In this document: positions 18,622 to 27,460 of the stretch, one piece after another
Layout: each line of letters opens with the position of its first letter
How positions within the stretch are numbered: position 1 is the stretch's first letter
DNA from: Paludibacteraceae bacterium
GTDB taxonomy: Bacteria; Bacteroidota; Bacteroidia; Bacteroidales; Paludibacteraceae
DNA: 64,000 nucleotides
Direction of reading: 5' to 3'
Assembly (NCBI GenBank): GCA_905234685.1
Contig: CAJOIR010000002.1
Coordinates: 105,993-169,992, forward strand
Translations under genes and position numbers: made by a program
The notes under the pieces: generated by a model
The model's input: only the letters and a program-made list of their open reading frames with translations
What the model was told of the DNA's origin: nothing
Database searches by the model: none

Positions 18622-19338
18622 TTGAAACAGAGACTTGTCATATTGCTATTCACACTCCTGCAACTGACTTGCCTTCAGGCGCAACATCACAAGGGAACAG
18701 AGACAACAGACGAAGGCAACTGGGTGTCTGCCTCGGAGTTGCATGCTCATGACACGACTCAGGTGGTTGTTCTTGAAGCTGACACCTTACTGCCTGAACC
18801 CAAGAACACATGGAAACCCAACCCTATGAGAGCGGTGTGGATGGGTGCCATCATACCTGGCTACGGGCAGATATACAACCGTTCATACTGGAAACTGCCC
18901 ATAGTATATGGTGCTTTTATGGGTTGCGCATACGCTATCACGTGGACCAACGGCTTGTACAACGACTACAAGACCGCCTATCGCGACATTGTCACAGACC
19001 CGGACTACAATCCCACAGACCCTAACAAGTCATACGTTGCCATACTGCCCAAAGGCTATTCAATAGAATCAACAGGCACAGGCGGTTCAATGGGAGGCAA
19101 GAGCAAATACACAACGCACTTGCAGAACAACATGAACTCTTACCGCCGCTACAGAGACATCTCTATCGTGGCGACAGTAATAGCATACGCCCTGTCACTG
19201 ATAGACGCATATGTGGATGCACAGTTGTACGACTTCGACATCTCACCTGACCTCTCGCTCAACATAGAACCGCAGATCAACCGCGACCCGCTCAACCAGC
19301 GTAGCACGGAGGTCAGACTGGCATTCACCCTCAAATAG
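18622..19338 (+). CDS. DUF5683 domain membrane protein
   Basis: The 238-residue protein starts with TTG one base after the parB stop. It has a signal-peptide-like N-terminus ending near CLQAQ and a DUF5683-type region with PGYGQIYNRSYWKLPIVYG (about 80-98). Two or three hydrophobic segments follow, including one at about 185-200 before VDAQLYDFD. The family is common in Bacteroidetes and its function is unknown. Position between parB and a cell-wall lytic enzyme is a familiar arrangement in the phylum and suggests an envelope role. Confidence 0.8.
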   Translation: MKQRLVILLFTLLQLTCLQAQHHKGTETTDEGNWVSASELHAHDTTQVVVLEADTLLPEPKNTWKPNPMRAVWMGAIIPGYGQIYNRSYWKLPIVYGAFMGCAYAITWTNGLYNDYKTAYRDIVTDPDYNPTDPNKSYVAILPKGYSIESTGTGGSMGGKSKYTTHLQNNMNSYRRYRDISIVATVIAYALSLIDAYVDAQLYDFDISPDLSLNIEPQINRDPLNQRSTEVRLAFTLK

Positions 19339-19340
19339 AC

Positions 19341-20591
19341 ATGCACGGAAGACTGTACATATTGTTTTTCATTGTCCTGTTGTGCGGAGCATATCTCTAC
19401 GCTCAGGACAACGACACTATTGTTACAACCGCCACCGATTCCACAGTTAGGAAATACACTCAGGACGAACTTGACATGAGGCTAATGGACTTCGCACTTT
19501 CGTGGCTTGACACCACGGAATGTACAGCCACAGCCGACACCGCAGGTATGCCTGACTCGGTATATATAGCACGTCTATCTTCGCTGCCTTATATCATCGA
19601 AATGCCATACAACACCGTAGTAAGAAACTTCATTGACATGTATGTGCAGCGTCGTCCGCGTCAAGTGGCACGGCTGCTGACGCTCTCAGGCTTCTATTTC
19701 CCAATATTCGAGGAGAAACTGCACCAGTATGGTCTGCCGGAAGAACTCAAGTTCCTGCCAATAATAGAATCGGGACTCAATCCTACTGCATATTCACCTG
19801 TAGGTGCGGCAGGTCTATGGCAGTTCATGCCGCGCACTGCCAAGAACTGCGGACTTGAAGTCAACTCGCTGGTAGACGAGCGTCTCGACCCTCTGAAAGC
19901 CACAGATGCAGCATGCCGTTTCCTGCGCTCATTATATGCCATCTACGAAGACTGGAATCTAGTAATAGCAGCCTATAACTGCGGACCGGGCAATATCAAC
20001 AAAGCCATACATCGTGCTAACGGGAAACGTGACTTCTGGGATATCTGGCCTTACTTGCCTCAGGAGACACGCTCGTATGTACCTATCTTCGTTGCGGCCA
20101 ACTACGCCCTCAACTTCGCAGACGAGCACAACATTTGTATGGCAAGACTCCCTTACACACTTGCAGCAGACACTATACTCACCAACCGGCGTCTTCACCT
20201 CATGCAGGTAAGCGAGATAACCGATATACCGCTGACAGAACTCCGTCGCCTAAACCCACAATACAGAATGGATGTGCTGCCCGGAGGCAAACCGTATGCT
20301 CTGTGTCTGCCTGCGGACATGACAGGTGCCTTCATCATGCATGAAGATACCATTTACCGACATCGTGCAGACTCTCTGCTGCACAGCCGCCGTGAGGTGA
20401 TAGACCTTGCACAGAAGACCGATGCCGACGGGCTGCCTCTCGCGGGGTCATATACATACACCGTAAAGAAAGGTGATACTCTCGGCGGCATAGCCAAGAA
20501 GCAGAAGACCACGGTACAGAAGATAAAGAAGTGGAATCACCTGAAATCAGACATGATAAGTATTGGACAAAAACTAAAGATGTTCAGGTGA
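19341..20591 (+). CDS. Membrane-bound lytic murein transglycosylase (MltD-like) with LysM
   Basis: This 416-residue periplasmic enzyme cleaves the glycan strands of peptidoglycan. A signal peptide is followed by a transglycosylase SLT domain at about 125-260. The catalytic glutamate lies in LPIIESGLNP, and the downstream landmarks GAAGLWQFMPRTA and AAYNCGPGNINKA are intact. A LysM domain closes the protein (about 370-415: YTVKKGDTLGGIAKK). The gene starts 2 bases after the DUF5683 stop, so the two are translationally close. Confidence 0.9.
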   Translation: MHGRLYILFFIVLLCGAYLYAQDNDTIVTTATDSTVRKYTQDELDMRLMDFALSWLDTTECTATADTAGMPDSVYIARLSSLPYIIEMPYNTVVRNFIDMYVQRRPRQVARLLTLSGFYFPIFEEKLHQYGLPEELKFLPIIESGLNPTAYSPVGAAGLWQFMPRTAKNCGLEVNSLVDERLDPLKATDAACRFLRSLYAIYEDWNLVIAAYNCGPGNINKAIHRANGKRDFWDIWPYLPQETRSYVPIFVAANYALNFADEHNICMARLPYTLAADTILTNRRLHLMQVSEITDIPLTELRRLNPQYRMDVLPGGKPYALCLPADMTGAFIMHEDTIYRHRADSLLHSRREVIDLAQKTDADGLPLAGSYTYTVKKGDTLGGIAKKQKTTVQKIKKWNHLKSDMISIGQKLKMFR

Positions 20592-20634
20592 AGAAGGGTA
20601 AATAGGTTAATAGGTTAATAGGCTAATAATTAAT
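20592..20634. repeat. Short GGTTAATA repeat
   Basis: The 43-base spacer holds three near-copies of ATAGGTTA/ATAGGCTA followed by ATAATTAATATGG. It is a minor low-complexity stretch; no terminator or promoter is seen. Confidence 0.5.
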
Positions 20635-20952
20635 ATGGAAAAGATATACTACAAGATAAGTGAAGTAAGCGAGATGCTCTCAGTACCTGCATCCACTCTG
20701 CGGTTCTGGGAGAAGACAATACCTCAACTTCAGCCTTACAAACACAAAGGCAAGACACGACGCTTTTATACTCCTGAAGACATCGAACTGATAAAAAGAA
20801 TTCAGTTCCTCAGAGAGGAGCAGCAACTGCCTATTGACAGAGTGATAGCCACGCTGAAAAGCGAGTCCTCGTCATTGGGTACACGCATGGAGGCAGTAAA
20901 GACATTGGAACAACTGAAAGCAGAACTTACAGAAATACGCAATAAAATATGA
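20635..20952 (+). CDS. MerR-family transcriptional regulator
   Basis: The 105-residue protein is a MerR-type DNA-binding domain with a short coiled-coil extension. The winged helix occupies residues 5-75 (YYKISEVSEMLSVPASTLRFWE, broken by the usual YTPEDIELI wing region). The C-terminal 30 residues are helical and charged. There is no sensor domain and there are no paired cysteines for metal binding. It overlaps the start of the YfhO gene by 4 bases (ATGA), so the two are translationally coupled. Its target is unknown. Confidence 0.85.
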   Translation: MEKIYYKISEVSEMLSVPASTLRFWEKTIPQLQPYKHKGKTRRFYTPEDIELIKRIQFLREEQQLPIDRVIATLKSESSSLGTRMEAVKTLEQLKAELTEIRNKI

Positions 20953-23360
20953 AAACATTCAATTGGAAAGGACTTGTGCCCTACATTGTGGCAATAATTG
21001 CTTTCATAGCAATTGCTCTGGTATACTGCTCACCTATACTCTCAGGCAAAGTGATGCGCGCCGGTGACGTGAACAACTGGAAGGGGGCCGCTCAAGAGGC
21101 AAGAGAATACAAGGCACAGACAGGTGAAACCACATGGTGGACCAACTCCATGTTCGGCGGCATGCCCACATACCAGATAACAGGCGCCACACCCTCAGGT
21201 GCATTCAGAAAGCACCTTGAGAACATCATACACTTCGGCTTTGACAATGCCATAGGCTTCATCATTGCCTATCTGTGCGGTTTCTTCCTTATGCTGCTTT
21301 GTTTCGGAGTGAGTCCGTGGATAGCATTGGCAGGTGCAATAGCAATGGCTTTCTCATCATATTTCCTGATTATCATTCCCGCAGGACACCTCACCAAGGC
21401 ATCGGCAATAGGCTGTCTGGCTCCGGTAATAGGAGGTTTCTATGCTGTGTTCAGAAAAAGATACTGGTTGGGAGCGCCACTCCTTGCCATCTACAGCATC
21501 ATCGGAATAACACTGCACCCACAGATGTCGTACTATGTAGGACTGCTGTTGGGAGTAATGTTTATAGCAGAATTGTACATTCACATCAGGGAGCGCAGAT
21601 ACAAGGACCTCGCCATAGGCGTAGGAGTGCTGGCTTTGGTTGTAGTTGTGGTAGGTCTCACGAAGCTAAGCTGGTCGGATATGAACACCTCATATTTGAA
21701 AGAGACAATGCGCGGAGGTCATTCTGAATTGACACAGGCAAAAGATGCTGATGCCGAGCTGAAGAAAGGCCTTGACATAGACTATGCCACTGCATGGAGT
21801 TACGACATTGACGAGACTCTCACTCTGCTTGTGCCAAACGTGAAAGGCGGAGCTTCAGGTTATGCTCTTGACGAGAAGAGTGAGACATGCCGCACGCTCA
21901 TGCAAAACGGCTACCCTAAACGGCAGGCTGCACAGGTATGTCAGCAACTGCCTATGTATTGGGGTACACAACCATTCACTTCAGGACCTGTATATGTAGG
22001 CGCAATCATCTGTTTCCTGTTCATACTCGGTCTGATACTCGTGAAAGGTCCTTACAAGTGGGCATTGCTTGTAGCAACACTGTTCTCTATAACACTTGCA
22101 TGGGGCAAAAACTTCATGCCGCTAACGGAGCTATTTTTCAACTGGTTCCCTATGTACAACAAGTTCCGTGCAGTAAGCTCCATTCTTATAGTGGCAGAGA
22201 TTACCATGCCTCTTCTTGGCATCATGGCACTGCAGAAGGTTGTGGAACTGCGCAAGAATGCTGATGATAACAGACGACTCTTTGTTGCTTTGTATGTAAG
22301 TGCAGGCATCACTGCAGGCATCTGTCTGCTGCTTGCTCTGTTCGGCAGTATGATGTGGGATTTCCGCGGACACAGCGACCCACAGTGGCTGCAAGACGCC
22401 TTGGTAGCAGACCGCATACACATGCTCAAGGTTGATGCGTGGAGAAGTTTCGCCTTCATAGCCGCCGCCGCAGTTATTCTTGTAATCTTTATGAAGAAAA
22501 AGTTGAAAGACATCTGGCTTTATGTATTTTTCGCTATCATGTTTGCAGCAGACATGGTGCCCGTAAACAGACGCTACTTCGGCAGCAGGGACTTTGTCTC
22601 CGCAAAAGAGGACAACAACTGGTTTGCCATGCAGCAATGGGAAAAAGACATATTACAGGACAAGAGTCTTGACTACCGTGTACTCAACGTGGCTGCCAAC
22701 ACATTCAATGATGCCCGCACCAGTTACCGCTTGAAATCCATCGGAGGTTATCATGCTGCAAAACTGCGCCGTTATCAAGACCTGATAGATGCACACATCA
22801 GCAAGAACAACATGGCTGTGGTGAATATGCTCAACACCAAGTACTTCGTCACGCAGAACGGAGTGATACGTAACCCGAATGCCATGGGCAATGCATGGTT
22901 TGTGGACAGAGTGCAGTTTGTAGAGACAGCCGATGACGAAAGTCAGGCACTGTGGAACACCGACCTGAAGCATGATGCTGTGGCAGACAAACAGTTTGCG
23001 GACGTGCTGATTGAGAGTTCGGAAGGTGAAGGTCAGATACAACTAATTAACTATGCTCCCAACCGGCTTGAATACAAAGCACTGACATCAGTTGACAAGG
23101 TAGCCGTTTTCTCGGAGATATATTACCCGCATGACTGGCACTTGTATATTGACGGCAATAAGACTGAAATAGGAAGAGTGAACTATGTCCTGCGTGCCGC
23201 GACAATACCTGCAGGCCAACACAATATCGTTATGGAGTTTGTGCCTGCCGCACTGAAGACCGACAAGTGGTGTCTGGCAATTCTGATTATGGCACTTATG
23301 TTGAGCCTGACAAGTTTGTCCTACCCGCTATGGCGAACAAAACTAAGATCAAAGGCGTAA
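20949..23360 (+). CDS. YfhO-family polytopic membrane protein
   Basis: The 803-residue protein has about a dozen hydrophobic segments between residues 10 and 540 and ends with one more (LAILIMALMLSLTSL). A soluble C-terminal domain lies in between (about 560-770). The motif DVNNWKGAAQEAREY and the long periplasmic loops with SMFGGMPTYQ are typical of the YfhO family. YfhO of Bacillus is a GT-C-like enzyme or partner that glycosylates lipoteichoic acid; a related use of lipid-linked sugars here is only an inference. The gene converges on the glycosyltransferase operon, with 87 bases between stops. Confidence 0.85.
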   Translation: MKTFNWKGLVPYIVAIIAFIAIALVYCSPILSGKVMRAGDVNNWKGAAQEAREYKAQTGETTWWTNSMFGGMPTYQITGATPSGAFRKHLENIIHFGFDNAIGFIIAYLCGFFLMLLCFGVSPWIALAGAIAMAFSSYFLIIIPAGHLTKASAIGCLAPVIGGFYAVFRKRYWLGAPLLAIYSIIGITLHPQMSYYVGLLLGVMFIAELYIHIRERRYKDLAIGVGVLALVVVVVGLTKLSWSDMNTSYLKETMRGGHSELTQAKDADAELKKGLDIDYATAWSYDIDETLTLLVPNVKGGASGYALDEKSETCRTLMQNGYPKRQAAQVCQQLPMYWGTQPFTSGPVYVGAIICFLFILGLILVKGPYKWALLVATLFSITLAWGKNFMPLTELFFNWFPMYNKFRAVSSILIVAEITMPLLGIMALQKVVELRKNADDNRRLFVALYVSAGITAGICLLLALFGSMMWDFRGHSDPQWLQDALVADRIHMLKVDAWRSFAFIAAAAVILVIFMKKKLKDIWLYVFFAIMFAADMVPVNRRYFGSRDFVSAKEDNNWFAMQQWEKDILQDKSLDYRVLNVAANTFNDARTSYRLKSIGGYHAAKLRRYQDLIDAHISKNNMAVVNMLNTKYFVTQNGVIRNPNAMGNAWFVDRVQFVETADDESQALWNTDLKHDAVADKQFADVLIESSEGEGQIQLINYAPNRLEYKALTSVDKVAVFSEIYYPHDWHLYIDGNKTEIGRVNYVLRAATIPAGQHNIVMEFVPAALKTDKWCLAILIMALMLSLTSLSYPLWRTKLRSKA

Positions 23361-23381
23361 AATAGTCTGTGACTGACGCTC

Positions 23382-23430
23382 TATCCTAAGGTCATCCTAA
23401 CCTCATCCCAAGCTCACTGATACATCAGGG
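23382..23430. repeat. Dispersed intergenic repeat, copy 1
   Basis: This copy reads TATCCTAAGGTCATCCTAAC and then CTCATCCCAAGCTCACTGAT, followed by ACATCAGGG. It is the same unit as at 38589-38637, with a few substitutions. It is built from an approximately 10-base motif (CTCATCCTAA) repeated three times. It lies between two convergent genes. Confidence 0.7.
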
Positions 23431-23447
23431 AGCCTGAACTATGCATA

Positions 23448-24353
23448 CTACGCCTTTCCAAGTAGTCCCTTTGTTACATTTGCACGGAAAAGAATGAGTT
23501 TCCAGCCTTTCTGCGGTGTGAGGCTGAGGGTGTAGAGGCACATGAGAACAAGAGTGCCCGCCCACTTGACTCCTTCTGAACAAAGACGCTTGAAGTATTT
23601 CCACTTGGATATGGCAAGAGTACGTTTCTGTTCACTCTTGCCTATCTGCAGTGTAAGACGGTCAAAATAGTCCTTCTCAAGTTTCTTCTGTGGTATTATA
23701 TGATGCAACACGGCCTCTGGTAGATAATAGAACTGCATTCCGAGCGTCTGCATCTTGTCGAAGATATCCTTTTCTTCAGCACCCATCAAACTGTCTCCCT
23801 TTCTGCCGAGTTCAGTATTAAAAAGACCCGTTTTCTGAAACACCTCGGCACGATACGCAGCATTGCCTCCACCAGGATACCTGCCGCGAGGATACTGACG
23901 TTCTTTGTCTCCGAAATACATATATCCTGTCAGCAAAGCTTTTGTATATGGAGTCATCCACTCAGGCTCCTTTGTCTCATAAAGGGGGATTATCGGACCT
24001 CCAGCGGCATACTTGTCAGGGTTAAGACTGAAAAAGTCTGCAAAAGTCTGCAGATAGGTATTGTCAACAAGAGCGTCATCGTCAACATAGACCAGTATAT
24101 CGCCTTTCGCCTCTTTTATACCTTTGTTGCGTGCTGCGGAAAGCCCTTGCTCCGACTCTTGCAAATAGCGGAAATTGATGTCTTGATGCCTGTTAGCGAA
24201 CTCCATGCAAACAGTCTTGGTATTGTCGGTGCAGTTGTTGTCAACAAGCAACAACTCATATTCCTGTTTTGCAAGAGTATTCGCGGCTATGCTCTCAAGC
24301 AGGTTGCCTATATACTTCTCGCGGTTGTATGTGCAGATAATGACTGACAGCAT
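23448..24353 (-). CDS. Family 2 glycosyltransferase
   Basis: The 301-residue enzyme is a GT-A fold transferase (GT2). The N-terminus MLSVIICTYNREKYI is the family start, and DDD at 91-93 is the metal-binding DxD region. KGDSLMGAEEKDIF (about 185-198) holds the acceptor-side ED motif. A hydrophobic segment near residue 265 suggests membrane association. It is the last gene of the six-gene minus-strand operon and begins 2 bases after the previous stop. It probably extends the glycan to which the CMP-activated sugar is added; the sugar it transfers cannot be read from the sequence. Confidence 0.85.
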   Translation of the reverse strand: MLSVIICTYNREKYIGNLLESIAANTLAKQEYELLLVDNNCTDNTKTVCMEFANRHQDINFRYLQESEQGLSAARNKGIKEAKGDILVYVDDDALVDNTYLQTFADFFSLNPDKYAAGGPIIPLYETKEPEWMTPYTKALLTGYMYFGDKERQYPRGRYPGGGNAAYRAEVFQKTGLFNTELGRKGDSLMGAEEKDIFDKMQTLGMQFYYLPEAVLHHIIPQKKLEKDYFDRLTLQIGKSEQKRTLAISKWKYFKRLCSEGVKWAGTLVLMCLYTLSLTPQKGWKLILFRANVTKGLLGKA

Positions 24354-24355
24354 GA

Positions 24356-25186
24356 TTATTGTTTCAAATATTCAGTTAATATACTCCTTATCATATTCCC
24401 TTTCCCCTCAGCCTCTTCATGCCAGCATGAGCCGTTAATGGTATGAAGCCATGTCTTGTTATCAAAGTATTCCAACATGTCGGAATGACGTGCTCCACCC
24501 TCTCTGAAAGGCTCCGTCAGCTCATCAGGGAATAAGATATCTTTCTTATTCAATGTGCTATATATCGCCCAATTACCTCCACCTGTGTCAAGATATTGGT
24601 CAAAAGGTTTAACGGGCATGAAATCAACCTTCTTGTCTGCCATGAAGTCATATCGGAAAAACGACATGATGGCTGACATATACCAGCATTCTCCTCTTTC
24701 ACGCAGCGGACCATACACAGGCTGATTCTTCAGTTTGTCAGCTATAGAAACTTCCTTGATTGGAAACAAGTCATGATCTATGAAGCCGAAGATACGTGGT
24801 TTACATTTTTTGATGACATGTTTGTAAACATAGTTCAAACACATTGCATGCGAATAACTACCGCCTACATGATTTAGAAGATTATGCGGTAGTGAGAGAT
24901 AGGATATATTCTCATCACTACAATAAGACTCTATCTGTTTGCGAATGTTTATGTCTGATGAGTTGTCCGCGACCAAATATACAAAATCGTCATTTATATT
25001 CTTTCTCAAAAACACATTCTGATAACGGATGAGTGTCACATTATTGAATGCAACTGTGAAAATCAACGTTTTATCTTTACATTGATTTATGGTAGGAGTA
25101 TTAAGTTCACATACCTCAGGTTTGATTATGGTAAGTCTTTCTAATAATCTCACCCAGAAACGAAATATGCAACGTTTTAATGTCAT
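24356..25186 (-). CDS. GT-A-type glycosyltransferase
   Basis: The 276-residue protein shows a GT-A-like N-terminal half: a beta strand LIFTVAFNNV at 41-50, LVADNSSD at 71-78, and the DxD-type motif D137-H138-D139 in FGFIDHDLFP. I recognise the fold by these landmarks rather than by a close family match. It overlaps the preceding CMP-sugar synthetase gene by 4 bases and is followed 2 bases later by the GT2 gene, so it belongs to the same operon. The donor and acceptor are unknown. Confidence 0.65.
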   Translation of the reverse strand: MTLKRCIFRFWVRLLERLTIIKPEVCELNTPTINQCKDKTLIFTVAFNNVTLIRYQNVFLRKNINDDFVYLVADNSSDINIRKQIESYCSDENISYLSLPHNLLNHVGGSYSHAMCLNYVYKHVIKKCKPRIFGFIDHDLFPIKEVSIADKLKNQPVYGPLRERGECWYMSAIMSFFRYDFMADKKVDFMPVKPFDQYLDTGGGNWAIYSTLNKKDILFPDELTEPFREGGARHSDMLEYFDNKTWLHTINGSCWHEEAEGKGNMIRSILTEYLKQ

Positions 25187-25884
25187 TCAACCGCTTTTGT
25201 TTTGTCAAAATAGTTCTTATATATCATCTCTGCGTAATCGAAATCTTCCGGCCAATCTATATCAATGGATTCAAGTTTGCTTGTCTCATATAGCTGCACA
25301 TGTTCTCCTATTCTGTCATGCCTTTGTCTGTATGTTGCTATGTCAGCGATAAATGCACCGCTGTTAACCTCATACCATATCGGGAGTGTCTGTGTACGTG
25401 GCCACTTTTCAACGGTTCTGTCATAATTCAGAGGGTTCTCATTATTCCACAAGAAAGTTCTCAAAGAATTCACTGACATAAGTGAGTCATACTCTCCGAA
25501 TTTCTCATAGTAGAGATGGATCATTTCTGAATAAGTTCTGGAAGACAGGAACGGCGAGGTGACATGAGTCCATATTATGGTTGCATCATCATTTATTATA
25601 GTTGGAACATAATCTATTAATTCATCGGTCGTCGTTGAAGAAAGGCATAGATGTACCGGACGTGGCAGTAACTTGATTTTCCTGCTATTCATAGAAGCGC
25701 CTATTTCCAACACTGTTTCATCGTCAGACGACAGGAATATCTCGTCAACCTCTGCTGTCTGTATAAGTTGTTGAAGTTTTATATGCAGCAGACCTCCCTT
25801 TATGCCGGCGAACACGCGTGCGTTTTTATTTGGTATTCTCTGACTGCCTTTTCGGCAGGGGAGAAAGACAATGTTCTTTTTCAT
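25183..25884 (-). CDS. CMP-sugar synthetase (acylneuraminate cytidylyltransferase family)
   Basis: The 233-residue protein resembles NeuA/KdsB-type enzymes, which couple CTP to a 3-deoxy-2-keto sugar acid and release pyrophosphate. The nucleotide-binding motif PCRKGSQRIPNKN (residues 9-21) matches the family ARxGSxRxPxKN pattern. SSDDETVLEIG (about 52-62) and the C-terminal metal-site motif SIDIDWPEDFDYAEM are also typical. The substrate may be a sialic, KDN, legionaminic, Kdo-like or unusual acid. It overlaps the aldolase by 4 bases and the next glycosyltransferase by 4 bases. The tight coupling supports one pathway. Confidence 0.85.
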   Translation of the reverse strand: MKKNIVFLPCRKGSQRIPNKNARVFAGIKGGLLHIKLQQLIQTAEVDEIFLSSDDETVLEIGASMNSRKIKLLPRPVHLCLSSTTTDELIDYVPTIINDDATIIWTHVTSPFLSSRTYSEMIHLYYEKFGEYDSLMSVNSLRTFLWNNENPLNYDRTVEKWPRTQTLPIWYEVNSGAFIADIATYRQRHDRIGEHVQLYETSKLESIDIDWPEDFDYAEMIYKNYFDKTKAVE

Positions 25885-27452
25885 TTTGTCAATAAAAAAT
25901 AAACAGACAATTCTTTCAAATTATGATATTTGGTAGGCAATAAGGACAACATCCTAATTTGTGGCGCAAAGAAACTTACAACAGACTGATTCTCCTCCAT
26001 CATATCAAACTTGTCAGATTTAGCATCAGTACCATAACCATCATATCCCGCAAGCAGTATTTCCTCTGCTTTCAGGTACATTGCTATTTTAATTGACACG
26101 TATAGAGGAGAGTCTGCCATATTTTTCTCCATTTCTGTAGAATAATTCAATGGCAAAACATAAACCTGTTTATCCAAATTTAAAGGAATGTAGGTACTCA
26201 TGTTTGGACTCTGCGGTGTTATTACAAATCTGTCACTCTTTCTTACAGAAGATATGTGTTTTTCAAGACGCTTGCCCTCTATACCAACCAGATAAATGTA
26301 TCTGTCAACATCTTCGGGTAATGAATCAAACAGATAAAGGTGCTTACTGGAAGAAAATATCAGATTTACATTTTTTGTCTGTCTTCTTATGAATTCAATA
26401 ATGGCATCTATGTGTGCAATTACAGATTCTCCACCACCGATTAGAATAGTCACTGTCTCACTGTCGGCAGTCTCGCACAATACAGGACAAACAAATTCTG
26501 ACTCGGTTTGTTTTATATGTGCTTGTAGTCTTCTAACTATACTTTCTGCCGAATAACGTTTTTTAGTTATCCACTCCATTATGTCCTTTTGAGGAAGTGA
26601 ATTACAGCCGGAAATCATATATGGCAAATTTGTTCCCCAACCATAATTATGTCTGAGAGTTTCAAAATCCTCCAATGTTTCCATCATGGTATTCAATGAC
26701 AAGGAAGAATCAAATCTCGTACAATAAGTCATCATGAGTTCCATACGTAGATTTCCCGCACCACGCCCCATACCTGAGATAGTAGCATCAACAATATCAA
26801 TACCGGCTTCTATTGCAGCACGCGTATTAGCAAATGCCAACTCCAGATTATTATGTCCATGAAATCCAATTTTACCTTTATAGTGCATACGCAATTTCTT
26901 CACGCAGTCAGCTATCTGCTCAGGATATACACTACCATAAGAGTCTACCATCATGACACAGTCAACATATTTGTCTGCATTTCCTAACAATTCTGCAAAA
27001 CTGGGATTCTCAACCCATGTTGACATATACATAATATTTACAGCCGTCTCTAATCCTTGATTTTTTGCTATTCTGGCTATTGCTATTGCTTTTTCAATAT
27101 CATTGGGTCTGGTGGCAAAGCGAATCATATCAACATATTCCGATATATCTCCTAACAAAACTGACACATTGTCCTGATTAACTTCCTTAAGGTTAACCAT
27201 AACTGCTCTCTTTTTGTCTGGACACAACTGTTGACATTGTTTCAGCACAAAATCTGGCAAATAATCATACTGACCATGATAGGAATCTGTTTCAGCGCTG
27301 CGATAACCCAATTCCACATAATCAATAGGCAATGAGTTTACAGCCTTGAGATACTTCTCCACCAAAGAATATGGAAAATCCCAATTGGTATAGTACCCTC
27401 CGTCCCTGAGGGTGCAATCAAGAATACTGATATTTTTTCCGTTAATTATCAT
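25881..27452 (-). CDS. HMGL-like (DRE-TIM) aldolase fused to a DUF115-like Rossmann domain
   Basis: The 523-residue protein begins with a TIM-barrel aldolase of the HMGL/DmpG superfamily. LDCTLRDGG (residues 11-19) supplies the catalytic Arg-Asp pair, H198 and H200 with N202 in HGHNN match the metal-binding motif, and GMGRGAGN is at 228-235. Family enzymes form or break C-C bonds with pyruvate or acyl-CoA enolates. Residues 334-523 form a second domain starting TILIGGGESVIAHID, a Rossmann-like glycine-rich loop similar to DUF115 proteins. The gene sits 8 bases after the sialyltransferase-like gene and overlaps the CMP-sugar synthetase. My inference is that it makes the 2-keto-3-deoxy sugar acid used by that enzyme. 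No PEP-dependent synthase is seen nearby. Confidence 0.8.
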   Translation of the reverse strand: MIINGKNISILDCTLRDGGYYTNWDFPYSLVEKYLKAVNSLPIDYVELGYRSAETDSYHGQYDYLPDFVLKQCQQLCPDKKRAVMVNLKEVNQDNVSVLLGDISEYVDMIRFATRPNDIEKAIAIARIAKNQGLETAVNIMYMSTWVENPSFAELLGNADKYVDCVMMVDSYGSVYPEQIADCVKKLRMHYKGKIGFHGHNNLELAFANTRAAIEAGIDIVDATISGMGRGAGNLRMELMMTYCTRFDSSLSLNTMMETLEDFETLRHNYGWGTNLPYMISGCNSLPQKDIMEWITKKRYSAESIVRRLQAHIKQTESEFVCPVLCETADSETVTILIGGGESVIAHIDAIIEFIRRQTKNVNLIFSSSKHLYLFDSLPEDVDRYIYLVGIEGKRLEKHISSVRKSDRFVITPQSPNMSTYIPLNLDKQVYVLPLNYSTEMEKNMADSPLYVSIKIAMYLKAEEILLAGYDGYGTDAKSDKFDMMEENQSVVSFFAPQIRMLSLLPTKYHNLKELSVYFLLTK

Positions 27453-27460
27453 ATATGTTA

